DNA of 64,000 bases from Piscinibacter sp. HJYY11 (GTDB lineage Bacteria > Pseudomonadota > Gammaproteobacteria > Burkholderiales > Burkholderiaceae_C), in assembly GCF_016735515.1 (NCBI RefSeq), contig NZ_JAERQZ010000001.1:1550001-1614000 (forward strand), in the 5' to 3' direction. Each line of letters starts with the position of its first letter. Position 1 is the stretch's first letter. The notes under the pieces are model-generated. The model saw nothing but the letters and a program-made list of their open reading frames with translations. It was not told the origin of the DNA and did not search any database. The position numbers were made by a program, and so were the translations under genes. Of this stretch, positions 1-8,995 are shown one piece after another.

Positions 1-8
1 TCGCCGAC

Positions 9-2483
9 ATGCTGCGCAGCCCTGGCTGCGAGCAGATCTTCCTGAAGCAGTTTCCCGATACCTCGGGCGTCAAGGCGGTCTACCAGGCCATCGTCGCGGC
101 GCCCGCCAAGGTCAACGCGGTGCATGCGGTGGAGGTCTTCGAAGACGACTACGAGGTCACGCTGCACGAGTTCGCGAGCTTCCCGCTCAACGAATCGCTG
201 GGCCTTTCGCTCGGTGCGCAGCCGGGCATCCTGCCCTTCCACATCAGCTTCGACTTCGAGGTGACGCCGGGCGAGGTGATCCACGACAACTCGGTCGTGA
301 AGCCGAAGAAGATCGCGATCCTCGGTGGCGGCGTGGCCGCGATGACGAGTGCCTTCTATCTGACCGACCAGCCCGGCTGGGAGAACCAGTACGACATCAC
401 CGTCTACCAGATGGGCTGGCGGCTCGGCGGCAAGGGCGCGAGCGGGCGCAACGCGCAGATCGGTCAGCGCATCGAGGAGCACGGCCTGCACATCTGGTTC
501 GGCTTCTACCAGAACGCCTTCCGCACCATCCAGAAGGCCTATGCGCTGCTCGACCGCCCGCCCGGCGCGCCGCTCGCCACCTGGCAGGACGCCTTCAAGC
601 CGCAGCACTCGTTCGCCCTGAGCGAACTGATCCACGACCGCTGGCGCCAGTGGCTGATCGACACGCCCGAGATGCCCGGCGTGCCCGGCCACAGCGACGA
701 AGAGGTCACGCTGTGGGACATCGCGCTCACCATGTACGAGTGGGTGAAGATGTGGCTGGGCGAGTTGGACGCGAAGCACGGCAGCGTGAAGGTCGTGACC
801 AGCGAGACGCGCGCCGTTGCGGTGGCCGGTGACCACGATGGCGGCTGGCTCGAAGCCATCGCCGAGCGCATCGAGCGCACGGTCGAAACCATCGTGGCCG
901 ACGTGCACAGCGTGTTCGACGCGGCCTGGGCCTTCGTGCAGAGCCTGCCCGGCCTGGCCGAGCAGGACCACCATGACCACGTGCTGCAGGCCGCCACGCT
1001 CAAGGGCGCACGCGCCGCGCTGCAGGCCCGCTACCAGGCCGAAGCCGAAGACGACAGCGTGGCCGACGACCTGCGCCACCTCTACATCTGCATCGACCTC
1101 GCGCTCGCCTCGCTGATCGGCATGCTGGAAGACGGGGTCTTCGTGCACGGCTTCGACGTCATCAACAACATCGACCTGCGCGACTGGTTCATCAAGCACG
1201 GCGCCAACGAGAAGATCAGCGTCGACTCGGCCCCGGTGCGCGGCCTGTACGACCTCGTCTTCGCCTACGAAGACGGCGACTACGACCGGCCCAACATCGA
1301 AGCCGGCACCATGCTGCGCGGCATCTTCCGCATGACCTGCGCCTACCAGGGCGGCATCATGTGGAAGATGCAGGCCGGCATGGGCGACACGATCTTCACG
1401 CCCTTCTACGAGGTGCTCCAGAAGCGCGGCGTGAAGTTCAAGTTCTTCCACAAGGTCGAGGAGATCGTGCCCGAGGCCGGGAGCGACGTGGTCGCGCAGA
1501 TCCGCATCACCCGGCAGGTCGACGTGCCGGGTGGCGACTACGACCCGCTGGTGCCGGTGAAGGGCCTGGCCTGCTGGCCCAGCACGCCCAAGTACGAGCT
1601 GCTCGACAAGGCCCAGGCCGCCCTGCTGCAACGGCACAAGGTCAACCTCGAGTCCAACTGGACCGACTGGCCCGAGCTCTACCAGCAGACCTTCGGCAAG
1701 CCCTTGCCCACCGTCACGCTGCAGCGCGGCGTCGACTTCGACGAGGTGGTGTTCGGCATTGCGCAGGACGCGCTGCAGCCCCTCTGCCCGCAGATGGTGG
1801 CGCGCAGCGCCACGATGCAACTGGCCTGCGCCAAGGTGAAGACAGTCGCGACCCAGGCCTACCAGGTGTGGCTGAACAAGGACATCCACCAGACCGGCTG
1901 GCGGTACTACGGCCGCGACGACGAGGACCCGGTGCTCACCGCCTTCACCGAGCCCTTCGACACCTGGGCCCCAATGGACCAGACGCTGCCGCGCGAAGAC
2001 TGGCCGCGCGAGTACCAGCCGAAGAACGTGTCGTACTTCTGCAGCGTGCTGCCGGTCAAGGCCTACCCGCCCTTCAGCGACCACGCCTACCCCGCCCGCG
2101 TGGCGGCCGAGGTGAAGGCCGGCGCGATCCAGCAGCTCAACCACCAGATCTACAACCTGTGGCCGGCGATCGCCACGCCGCAAGGCTTCGACTGGAGCGC
2201 CCTCGTCGACATGAACGGCGGCGCAGGCGAGCAGCGCTTCGAGAGCCAGTACTGGCGCGCCAACGTCGACCCGTCGGAGCGCTACGTGCTCTCGGTGGTC
2301 GACAGCACCCGGTACCGCCTGCACACCGACAACACCGGCTTTTCCAACTTCTACGTGACCGGCGACTGGATCCGCACCGGCATCAACGCCGGCTGCGTGG
2401 AGGCCGCGGTGATGGCCGGCATGCAGACCTCGCGTGCCATCAGCGGCTACCCGCAAGCGATCGTGGGCGAAAAGGATCTGTGA
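9..2483 (+). CDS. FAD-dependent oxidoreductase, amine-oxidase/phytoene-desaturase-like (5' end may lie outside window)
   Basis: Large flavoprotein of at least 824 residues. A dinucleotide-binding glycine motif (GGGVAAMTSAFYLT) sits at about residue 106 and is followed by the GWRLGGKGASGRN loop (about 138) and the EHGLHIWFG motif (about 157). This set is typical of amine-oxidase and carotenoid-desaturase-like FAD enzymes. A C-terminal GDWIRTGINAGCVEAAV segment matches the second FAD-contacting block of that fold. About 100 residues precede the Rossmann motif and resemble nothing I recognise. The frame stays open upstream to base 1, so the ATG at 9 may be internal and the gene truncated by the window. 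Substrate unknown. Fold assignment is firm, specific function is not. Confidence 0.75.
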   Translation: MLRSPGCEQIFLKQFPDTSGVKAVYQAIVAAPAKVNAVHAVEVFEDDYEVTLHEFASFPLNESLGLSLGAQPGILPFHISFDFEVTPGEVIHDNSVVKPKKIAILGGGVAAMTSAFYLTDQPGWENQYDITVYQMGWRLGGKGASGRNAQIGQRIEEHGLHIWFGFYQNAFRTIQKAYALLDRPPGAPLATWQDAFKPQHSFALSELIHDRWRQWLIDTPEMPGVPGHSDEEVTLWDIALTMYEWVKMWLGELDAKHGSVKVVTSETRAVAVAGDHDGGWLEAIAERIERTVETIVADVHSVFDAAWAFVQSLPGLAEQDHHDHVLQAATLKGARAALQARYQAEAEDDSVADDLRHLYICIDLALASLIGMLEDGVFVHGFDVINNIDLRDWFIKHGANEKISVDSAPVRGLYDLVFAYEDGDYDRPNIEAGTMLRGIFRMTCAYQGGIMWKMQAGMGDTIFTPFYEVLQKRGVKFKFFHKVEEIVPEAGSDVVAQIRITRQVDVPGGDYDPLVPVKGLACWPSTPKYELLDKAQAALLQRHKVNLESNWTDWPELYQQTFGKPLPTVTLQRGVDFDEVVFGIAQDALQPLCPQMVARSATMQLACAKVKTVATQAYQVWLNKDIHQTGWRYYGRDDEDPVLTAFTEPFDTWAPMDQTLPREDWPREYQPKNVSYFCSVLPVKAYPPFSDHAYPARVAAEVKAGAIQQLNHQIYNLWPAIATPQGFDWSALVDMNGGAGEQRFESQYWRANVDPSERYVLSVVDSTRYRLHTDNTGFSNFYVTGDWIRTGINAGCVEAAVMAGMQTSRAISGYPQAIVGEKDL

Positions 2484-2597
2484 CAACTGCGACCTGAAAG
2501 CTGTCGACTTGCGCACGGAGTGGCCCCCTTCGTGGCGCAGAAGGCCATGCATTTGTTACATTCCAGGCCACCCAAAAGGAACGGAGGGGTCGCCGCG

Positions 2598-4292
2598 ATG
2601 CCAGGGTTGTCAGGCCCTCTGCGCCGTGCACTGCACTGGCTGCTCGTTTCGCTTGCCCTCGCGGCGAGCGCACTCTTCACCCCCATCGCCCAGGCGCAGC
2701 TCGCGCCGATCTCGCTCAACGCCGACGTCGAGTCCGAGATCTCCTCGCGCGGCCAGCTCTACCTGGCGCAAGACCAAACACCGCCCGCCTCGGCCAAGGA
2801 CCTGCCCGCCTGGCTCGCCAAGCACAAGCAGATCGAGCGGGTGAGCCTCTTCGGTGGCAGCTACTGGTTCTTTGCGACCGTCCAGAACGACACCCAGCAG
2901 ACACGCTGGGTGATCGACCCCACCGGCACGCTGATGGAGCGCGTGGAGGTGCGCGTCTACACCGACGGCAAGCCGGTGCAGTCGTTCATCACCGGCTACA
3001 ACGGCAGCAGCGACTACATGATGCATTACGGCGGCAACGTCGAGCTGCCGCCGGGCGCCGTGGCGCAGGTGCTGCTGCGCATCGAAAGCCGCTACTTCGC
3101 GCGCTACCCGAGCATCTACGTTTCCAGCGAAGCCAACTACCGCAAGACGGTGGTCGCGGAGAACGTGCTCACGCTGTCTGCGCTGGGCGCCATGCTCGTG
3201 CTGGCGCTCTACAACCTCTTCGTCTACCTCGGCGTGCGCGACAAGGCGCTGCTGTACTACGCGCTGTACCTGCTGGTGGCCACCGCCTCGTGGGCCATGA
3301 CGCTGCACGTGCTGTCCGACTGGATGGGTTGGCGCGTGCTGTCGTGGCACTACGTCATGTTCTTCCTGTCGTCGGTGTTCAACAGCCTCTTCTTCCTGGA
3401 GTTCCTGCGGCTCAAGGAACACGCCCCGCGCCTGGCCACGTTCGCCCGCGGCACCATCATGGTGGCGCTGGCGCTCACGCCGGTGTGCTTCATCTCGGTG
3501 GCCTACGCCCACCTGCTGGCCACCGCGGTGATCTCGGTCTCGCTGACCACCGCTCTCGTGGCCGGGATGATTCGCCTCGGCCAGGGGTTCCTGCCGGCGC
3601 GCTACTTCCTGGCCGCGTTCTTCGCGCTGCTGCTGCCCGCGATCCTCATCCTGCCGGCCAACTTCGGCCTGGTGCCGAGCATGATGCGCAACATCGAGCT
3701 CTTCACCCTGCTCGGTGCCACCACCGATGCGGTGCTGCTCGCCTTCGCGCTCGCCGACAAGATCCGCCTGCTCGGGCGCGAGAAAGACGCCTACATGGCG
3801 CAGCTCAACGACGCGCTCACGCAGGCCAGCACCGACTCGCTCACCGGCATCGGCAACCGCCACGCCTTCGACCGCACGCTCGCCAACATGACCCACGTGC
3901 CGGGTGACCCCACCGCATCGCAGCGCGTGATGCTGGTGATGATTGACCTCGACGGCCTGAAGCGCATCAACGACGAGCGCGGCCACGCCCACGGCGACAG
4001 CCTGCTGCGCGAGTTCGCGCAGGGCCTGAGCGTCGTGAAGAGCGACGGCATGGGCGTGTTCCGCCTCGGTGGCGACGAGTTCGCCGTGCTCGGCGAGCGC
4101 CACCAGGAAGAGCTGGTGCGCAACACCCTCGTGGTGGTCGAGCGCAAGCTGCACGAAGCCGGCTACCCCGATGCAGGCATCAGCTACGGCATCGCCTTCG
4201 GCTCCGAGATCAACTCGGGCTCGCAGCTGCTCATGCACGCCGACGCGCGCATGTACCTGCATAAGACAGCCAAACGAACCCAGCCCGCCTGA
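2598..4292 (+). CDS. Membrane-anchored diguanylate cyclase (7TMR-DISM + GGDEF)
   Basis: 564 residues. It has a signal peptide (ends near AQAQLAP), then a periplasmic 7TMR-DISMED2-like sensor domain (about 35-150), about seven membrane helices (about 165-365) and a C-terminal GGDEF domain with an intact GGDEF motif at residues 491-495. It should make cyclic di-GMP from GTP at the inner membrane in response to a periplasmic or membrane signal. No RxxD inhibitory site is visible five residues before GGDEF, so product inhibition through that site is unlikely. I chose the ATG at 2598 over one 26 codons upstream because GGAGG lies 10 nt before it and the signal peptide starts there. No EAL domain or other c-di-GMP gene is adjacent. 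Confidence 0.9.
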   Translation: MPGLSGPLRRALHWLLVSLALAASALFTPIAQAQLAPISLNADVESEISSRGQLYLAQDQTPPASAKDLPAWLAKHKQIERVSLFGGSYWFFATVQNDTQQTRWVIDPTGTLMERVEVRVYTDGKPVQSFITGYNGSSDYMMHYGGNVELPPGAVAQVLLRIESRYFARYPSIYVSSEANYRKTVVAENVLTLSALGAMLVLALYNLFVYLGVRDKALLYYALYLLVATASWAMTLHVLSDWMGWRVLSWHYVMFFLSSVFNSLFFLEFLRLKEHAPRLATFARGTIMVALALTPVCFISVAYAHLLATAVISVSLTTALVAGMIRLGQGFLPARYFLAAFFALLLPAILILPANFGLVPSMMRNIELFTLLGATTDAVLLAFALADKIRLLGREKDAYMAQLNDALTQASTDSLTGIGNRHAFDRTLANMTHVPGDPTASQRVMLVMIDLDGLKRINDERGHAHGDSLLREFAQGLSVVKSDGMGVFRLGGDEFAVLGERHQEELVRNTLVVVERKLHEAGYPDAGISYGIAFGSEINSGSQLLMHADARMYLHKTAKRTQPA

Positions 4293-4397
4293 AACGGCCC
4301 CCCAGTCGCTGTCGCTCCTGCCCCCAAGGGGCGCCATCCATCGGGCCGGGAAACCCGTCCCTTGGGCGTTGCTCGATCGGAGCCTCGCTTCGGGGGC

Positions 4398-5486
4398 TCA
4401 ACCTACGCCGCGCTTCTGTTTTCCTCTCTCTCGGCCGGCGCGCATCAGCGTCTTCCATTGCGACAGCTGCTTCTCGCGCTCGAGCGCGGTCTGTGTGTCG
4501 CGCCGGAGCTCGCGCTGCAGCTTCTGGTAGTTGCGCAGGCGGTCGGGTGACACACCCTCGCGCACCGCACAGCCAGGCTCAGCGCCATGCTGGCAGTCGC
4601 GGAAGCGGCAGAGCGGCGCGAGCGCGGCGATGTCGCCGAAGACCGCGTCGAGCGAGGCTTCGTCGACGTCAGGCCTGAGCGTGCGCACGCCGGGGGTGTC
4701 GATCACGCAGGCGCCGCTCGGCAGGCGGTGCAGCGAGCGCGAGGTCGTGGTGTGCTTGCCGCGGCTGTCGTGCTCGCGCACGGCGCCGGTGTCCTGCACC
4801 GCCGCGCCGAGCAGCGCATTGGTCAGCGTCGACTTGCCGGCACCTGAGGAGCCGAGGAGGACCAGCGTCTGGCCCGTGCCGAGCCAAGGCGCAAGCGCCT
4901 GCGCGCTGGCCGGGTCTCGGCCGTCGAGCGCCAGCATCTCCAGCCCGGCAGGCAGCCGCTCGCGCAGCTCGTCGAGTGCCTGCCCGATGCGGACGGGCGT
5001 CACCACATCGGCCTTGGTCAGCACGACCACGGGCACCACGCCCTGCGTCTGCACGAGGGTGAGGAAGCGCTCGAGCCGGCGCGGGTTGAAGTCGTCGTCC
5101 AGGCTCATCACCAGCAGCGCGGTGTCGACGTTGCTCACCACCGGGTGGCGGCGGCCATCGGCATCACGGCGGGCAATGTGCGTGAGCGGGGGGATGCGCT
5201 CATGCACCCAGAGCTCTCCATGGGCATCGGGCGCGAGCAGGACCCAGTCGCCGACCGCGATGGCCGTGCCGGCGTCGGCCAGCTCGCGGGTGAGGCGCGG
5301 CATGGGCCGACCGCTGGCCTCCTGCTCGCCGTCGTGCACGACGATCGTCTCGCGGTGCACCTCGGTCACCCGCAGCAGGCGCAGGCGTTTCGTGTCGTCA
5401 ATGGTGGAGGAAAAGGCAAAGGCCGCCTGGGCCATCGCCGGGGTCAAACCGATCGAGCGCAGGCGCTCGACATTGAGGTCGATCAT
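4398..5486 (-). CDS. rsgA: Ribosome small subunit-dependent GTPase A
   Basis: 362-residue circularly permuted GTPase acting in late 30S subunit maturation. An N-terminal OB-fold region (about 35-110) precedes the G motifs in permuted order: G4 (VVLTKADVV, about 155), G1/P-loop (GSSGAGKSTLTNAL, about 212) and G3 (DTPGVR, about 264). A C-terminal zinc knuckle with C-x5-C-x-H-x5-C spacing follows at about 293-306. Length and domain order match the family. It converges on the diguanylate cyclase gene across about 105 nt of hairpin-rich sequence. Confidence 0.96.
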   Translation of the reverse strand: MIDLNVERLRSIGLTPAMAQAAFAFSSTIDDTKRLRLLRVTEVHRETIVVHDGEQEASGRPMPRLTRELADAGTAIAVGDWVLLAPDAHGELWVHERIPPLTHIARRDADGRRHPVVSNVDTALLVMSLDDDFNPRRLERFLTLVQTQGVVPVVVLTKADVVTPVRIGQALDELRERLPAGLEMLALDGRDPASAQALAPWLGTGQTLVLLGSSGAGKSTLTNALLGAAVQDTGAVREHDSRGKHTTTSRSLHRLPSGACVIDTPGVRTLRPDVDEASLDAVFGDIAALAPLCRFRDCQHGAEPGCAVREGVSPDRLRNYQKLQRELRRDTQTALEREKQLSQWKTLMRAGRERGKQKRGVG

Positions 5487-5643
5487 GATGAGATCTGTCT
5501 TCCATCGTCGGGAATGCGAACGCCGGCCCGAGGCTCAGCGCCAAGGGCGGCAGCGAGTGAATGGAAGGGTCGGCGGCAGCAGCGCGCGGGCGCTGCAGCG
5601 ACAGGTCAGATCTCGGTGGCGATCAGAGACGTGTCAATGCGGC

Positions 5644-5700
5644 TCAGGCAGCAGCGTGCGTGGCGGCGACCCACTGGAGGGCAATGTCAGCGTGTGTCAT
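5644..5700 (-). CDS. Possible 18-residue leader or small peptide upstream of rsgA
   Basis: In the 274-nt gap upstream of rsgA there is an ATG preceded by GGAGAG at 4-nt spacing. It opens an 18-codon frame (MTHADIALQWVAATHAAA) ending in TGA. The Shine-Dalgarno match is good and the frame runs in the same direction as rsgA, so it could be a small protein, a leader peptide or the stub of a decayed gene. It is far too short to judge by composition. I recognise no homolog. Apart from this the gap shows nothing to me. Confidence 0.2.
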   Translation of the reverse strand: MTHADIALQWVAATHAAA

Positions 5701-5760
5701 GGTTCTCTCCTTCGAGTGGGTGGATGGGGCGCGAAGTCTGTCACGCCGCGCGGGGGCGGG

Positions 5761-6063
5761 TCAACCGCGGTCGCGATTCAATTGTTGCGGCGGGGAGTCG
5801 GGCACCTCGCGTGCCTCGATGTCCACCACGTCGCCGGCGGGGGCGCGCCGGCCACCCATGCCCCCGAAGGGCTGCGACGGGTTCATGCGGAAGCGCTTGA
5901 CCTGCGGCTTGCGGCCCCGCAGCAGGCTCCACACGATGAGCCAGAACGCGATCACCAGCCCCAGCAGCAACGCCAGCAGGCCGAAGACGACGCCCACGGC
6001 CACCAACACCAGGCGCAACAACGCCGACAGGATTCGAGACACAACAGACTTTCGAGACGACAA
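5761..6063 (-). CDS. Small hypothetical membrane protein
   Basis: 100 residues. The N-terminal half is strongly hydrophobic (about residues 10-48, room for one long or two short membrane helices) and is followed by a basic stretch (LLRGRKPQVKRFRM). The C-terminal half is polar, with a GGMGGRR motif and acidic residues, and is probably cytoplasmic. I do not recognise a named family, though short proteins of this design are common in Burkholderiales. It reads in the same direction as the dioxygenase 15 nt upstream, so the two may be cotranscribed. Confidence 0.6.
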   Translation of the reverse strand: MSSRKSVVSRILSALLRLVLVAVGVVFGLLALLLGLVIAFWLIVWSLLRGRKPQVKRFRMNPSQPFGGMGGRRAPAGDVVDIEAREVPDSPPQQLNRDRG

Positions 6064-6078
6064 CAGGCGCGGATTATC

Positions 6079-6816
6079 TCAAGCCGGCCCCTGGAAGCCG
6101 CCCGCGCGGAAGGTCAGCACCAGCGTGTCGCGGTGGCCGCCGGCATCGGTCGGCTGGATCGGCGTGCTCTCGTGGATCACGCGCTCGTCGTCGAGCAGCA
6201 GCGTGGTCCAGGGCTCGCTCATCGTGAAGCGGATGCCGCTCGGGCCGGCTGCTTCGAAGACACGCGTCTCGCCGCCCTTGATGCCGGCGCGGCCCACAAG
6301 GATCACCGCCACGAAATCGACACCGTCTCGGTGCGCGCCTTCCGGCGTCGGGCGGCCGATGCCGTCGGTCGTGTCGATGCGAAATTGGTGCGCCTCCACG
6401 AACCACGGCCGGGCGCCCTTGACCGACGAACACACGGCGCCCAGGCTGCGCAGCAGGCGGGGCCATGCGTCGCGGCCCACGACCACGGGATCCATCGGCT
6501 CGAACCAGCGCTCCAGCCCACCGTGCAGCGCGTTGTATTCGACCGGCTGCCAGTGCGCACGATGCGGCGCCTGCGTGACCAGATCGCCCTCGAGTACGAA
6601 GCACGAATGGCGGCGGCGGCGGTAGCGGCCGCCGTCGCGCAGGTAGGCATCAGGCGCCAGATCGTTCCAGCTCGGCGCAAGCGCCTGCAGTTCGTCGAGC
6701 GCCACGCCGGAAAGCTCGCTCAGGCCCGCCGGGCTCAGGGCGGCGTGGCCCGCGCTGCGCAGCAGCGGCGTGAGTTCGCGGGCCGGAACGTAGGGGGGCG
6801 GAAGCATCTGCGTCAT
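6079..6816 (-). CDS. 2-oxoglutarate/Fe(II)-dependent dioxygenase family protein
   Basis: 245 residues, resembling the 2OG-Fe dioxygenase family of PF10014, which includes free amino-acid hydroxylases such as isoleucine dioxygenase. The likely iron facial triad is the His and Asp of EGAHRDGVDF (about residue 164) plus the His of ERVIHEST (about 219). The Arg of HRDTLVLTFR (about 229) is placed to bind the 2OG carboxylate. The substrate cannot be told from sequence. The gene is read away from the hemolysin III gene; the gap of under 100 nt would hold both promoters. Confidence 0.75.
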   Translation of the reverse strand: MTQMLPPPYVPARELTPLLRSAGHAALSPAGLSELSGVALDELQALAPSWNDLAPDAYLRDGGRYRRRRHSCFVLEGDLVTQAPHRAHWQPVEYNALHGGLERWFEPMDPVVVGRDAWPRLLRSLGAVCSSVKGARPWFVEAHQFRIDTTDGIGRPTPEGAHRDGVDFVAVILVGRAGIKGGETRVFEAAGPSGIRFTMSEPWTTLLLDDERVIHESTPIQPTDAGGHRDTLVLTFRAGGFQGPA

Positions 6817-6913
6817 GGGGGAATGATGCCAGCCTTGGGTTAGATTGCAGGCAGGACGAGCCGCCCGAGCGCAGCCCCTTCGCGGCCATCACCCGATTCG
6901 GAGTTTCATCTTC

Positions 6914-7528
6914 ATGTACCACGGAGAACGATTCAACAGCTACAGCCACCTCGCGGGCCTCCTCCTCGCCGTGGGCGGCTCCGCCTGGCTCATCGTGCAG
7001 GCCGCCTTGCGCGGCGATGTGTGGCAGATGGTGAGCTTCAGCATCTTTGCCGCGAGCATGATCCTGCTCTATGGCGCGTCCACGCTGTACCACAGCGTCA
7101 AGGGCGCGGCGAAGAAGGTGCTGGTCAAGTTCGACCACTGCGCGATCTACGTGCTGATCGCGGGCACCTACACACCCTTCACGCTCGTCACGCTGCGCGG
7201 GCCGTGGGGCTGGGCCTTGTTCGGCACGGTGTGGGGGCTGGCGGTGATCGGCATCGTGAAGGAGTTGTGGCTCGGCCGCGAGCGCGTGCCCTCGGTGCCG
7301 CTGTACGTGGCGATGGGCTGGATGGCGATCGTGGCGGTGGTGCCGCTGGTGCGCGAGTTGCCCAATGCCGGCCTCGCCTGGCTCGTGGCCGGGGGCCTGC
7401 TTTACACCATCGGCATCGTCTTCTATGCCAACGACGAGCGCTGGAAGCATGCGCACGGCGTGTGGCACCTCTTCGTGCTGGGCGGCACGGTGTCGCACTA
7501 CTGCGCGGTGCTGCTCTACGTGGCCTGA
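6914..7528 (+). CDS. trhA: Hemolysin III / TrhA family membrane protein
   Basis: 204 residues with about seven membrane helices, of the PAQR-related hemolysin III family. The start MYHGERFNSYSHLAG has the family's conserved E-x-x-N-S-x-x-H beginning. Further conserved parts are the first-helix SxxxLYxxSTLYHS region and the C-terminal WHLFVLGGTVSHYCAV helix with its two histidines; together these form the proposed metal site. Family members are implicated in membrane lipid homeostasis, and the hemolysin name is historical. I chose the ATG at 6914 rather than one 23 codons earlier because family members begin at this motif. It is followed closely by a cupin gene. Confidence 0.88.
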   Translation: MYHGERFNSYSHLAGLLLAVGGSAWLIVQAALRGDVWQMVSFSIFAASMILLYGASTLYHSVKGAAKKVLVKFDHCAIYVLIAGTYTPFTLVTLRGPWGWALFGTVWGLAVIGIVKELWLGRERVPSVPLYVAMGWMAIVAVVPLVRELPNAGLAWLVAGGLLYTIGIVFYANDERWKHAHGVWHLFVLGGTVSHYCAVLLYVA

Positions 7529-7533
7529 ACACG

Positions 7534-8028
7534 ATGCGCGCCAAGGCCCTGATCGAGCAGCTGCGGCTGCAACCGCACCCGGAGGGCGGGCACTACCGCG
7601 AGTTCTTCCGCTCGCCACACAGCGTGACACCGGGCCACGGGCGCCCGCGCCGCAGTGCGCTCACGAGCATCGACTTCCTGTTGCAGGCCGGCGAGTTCAG
7701 CGCGTGGCACCGCGTGGCGTCCGACGAAGCATGGCACTTGCTGGAAGGCGACCCGCTCACGCTCTGGTGCGTGCCACCCTCGCTCGACCGCATCGAGCAG
7801 GTGACGCTTGCGCCGGCCAGCACCACGGCCACGCCGCGCCACGTGGTGCCCGCAGGCTGGTGGCAGGCCGCTGCACCGCTGGGCGAGTTCGCCTATGTGG
7901 GCGCGACGGTGGCCCCGGGCTTCGAGTTCGTCGACTTCGGCTTCGGCCGCGACGACACGGCCTTCATCGCGGCACTCAAGGAGCTCGACCCCACCCTGCT
8001 GCGACTGGCCGGAGGCCTGCAGCGATGA
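7534..8028 (+). CDS. DUF985 (cupin_5) family protein
   Basis: 164-residue single-domain cupin of the DUF985 type. The family signature HPEGGHYREFFRS is at about residues 14-26, the barrel strand FSAWHRVASDEAWHLLEGDPL at about 53-73, and AGWWQAA...VGATVAPGFEFVDF at about 109-132. Members bind small molecules; no reaction is assigned with confidence. It starts 6 nt after the hemolysin III stop and its own stop overlaps the next start (ATGA), so the three genes probably form one transcript. Confidence 0.88.
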   Translation: MRAKALIEQLRLQPHPEGGHYREFFRSPHSVTPGHGRPRRSALTSIDFLLQAGEFSAWHRVASDEAWHLLEGDPLTLWCVPPSLDRIEQVTLAPASTTATPRHVVPAGWWQAAAPLGEFAYVGATVAPGFEFVDFGFGRDDTAFIAALKELDPTLLRLAGGLQR

Positions 8029-8279
8029 ATGCACCGGCACAACCGCGCAACCCGCTGCACGGCATCACGCTCGAGCAAATGCTGAACGCTCTGGTGGCGC
8101 ACTTCGGCTGGCCCGGGCTCGGCGAGCAGATCAACATCCGCTGCTTCACGAGCGACCCCAGCATCTCGTCGAGCCTGCGTTTCCTGCGCAAGACGCCGTG
8201 GGCACGCGAGAAGGTGGAGAGTCTCTACCTCTTCATGCTGCGCGAGCAGGCCCGCGCCGCACGCTCGCCTCGGCGCTAG
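8025..8279 (+). CDS. VF530 (DUF2132) family small protein
   Basis: 84 residues with the family's recognisable core NPLHGITLEQMLNALVAHFGWPGL (in pieces about residues 9-32) and the RCFTSDPSISSSLRFLRKTPWAREKVE region. VF530-like proteins are small helical proteins described as possible DNA-binding proteins; function is unproven. The start ATG overlaps the stop of the cupin gene by four bases, which suggests translational coupling. After its stop lies a short GCCCCA/TGGGGC hairpin (8299-8313) without a T-run. Confidence 0.88.
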   Translation: MNAPAQPRNPLHGITLEQMLNALVAHFGWPGLGEQINIRCFTSDPSISSSLRFLRKTPWAREKVESLYLFMLREQARAARSPRR

Positions 8280-8462
8280 ACGCAGCGTCTTCGGGCTCGC
8301 CCCAGCGTGGGGCATCTCCTACAGGCAAAGCCAATGCACGCCGACGTGCACGCGCAGGCTCTTCCGATCCGCATTTGTGGTCCTGTCGCCCACCATTTCG
8401 CCACCGATGACTCACCTGTCTTCGTGTTGAAAGACTACGCGACTACGCGAAAGGAACCTCAA

Positions 8463-8978
8463 ATGAAATTCAACAAACAACTTCTGGCGGCATGCATCGT
8501 TGGCGCATGCGCAATCCCTGCGGCCCACGCCCAGGTGGCGGGCACCGGCCTCTACATCGGCGGCAGCATCGGCCAGTCGAAGTGGAAGGGTGGCGACTTC
8601 GACGTCACCGACCGCAACAAGGTCGGCGGCAAGGCCATCGTCGGCTACGACTTCACGCCCAACCTGGCGCTTGAACTCGGCTACATCAACTTCGGCGACT
8701 TCGGTGGCCTCGATGCCGACGGCGGCTTCGTCGACGGCGTGCTCAAGGTGCCCTTCACGCCTCAATGGACGGGCCTCGCCAAGGTGGGCGTGTTCCAGGG
8801 CCGTGTCGACGCGGGCGAGTCCAACCGCGACGGCACCTCGTACAAGGGCGGCCTGGGCATCCAGTACAACGTGACGCCGCAGCTGGGCGTGCGCGCCGAA
8901 TACGAGCGCTACAAGTTCGACGTGCTCGGTGGCCCGAAGTCCGACTTCGTCAGCGTGGGCGCCACCTACCGCTTCTGA
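8463..8978 (+). CDS. Small outer-membrane beta-barrel protein
   Basis: 171 residues. A clear Sec signal peptide (MKFNKQLLAACIVGACAIPAAHA, in pieces, cleaved after AHA) is followed by alternating aromatic/polar strands and a C-terminal ...VGATYRF ending in Phe, the outer-membrane insertion signature. It resembles the eight-stranded OmpA-type/OMP_b-brl barrels with the YIGGSIGQSKWKGG opening. It is probably a structural or small-solute barrel in the outer membrane with no peptidoglycan domain. The ATG at 8463 is supported by AAGGAA upstream and by the signal peptide. A strong terminator follows. Confidence 0.85.
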   Translation: MKFNKQLLAACIVGACAIPAAHAQVAGTGLYIGGSIGQSKWKGGDFDVTDRNKVGGKAIVGYDFTPNLALELGYINFGDFGGLDADGGFVDGVLKVPFTPQWTGLAKVGVFQGRVDAGESNRDGTSYKGGLGIQYNVTPQLGVRAEYERYKFDVLGGPKSDFVSVGATYRF

Positions 8979-8995
8979 TTCTTTGAAGAGCCCCG

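Noticed and set aside
4293-4397. Hairpin-rich segment between the convergent diguanylate cyclase and rsgA genes, considered as a terminator or REP element
   Set aside because: It contains short dyads such as CGGG-AAA-CCCG and CCCC-AA-GGGG but no T-run next to a stem, and I cannot show a second copy in the window.
8299-8313. GCCCCA-GCG-TGGGGC hairpin after the VF530 gene as a terminator
   Set aside because: No run of T follows (ATCTCCTAC), so only a weak hairpin is supported.
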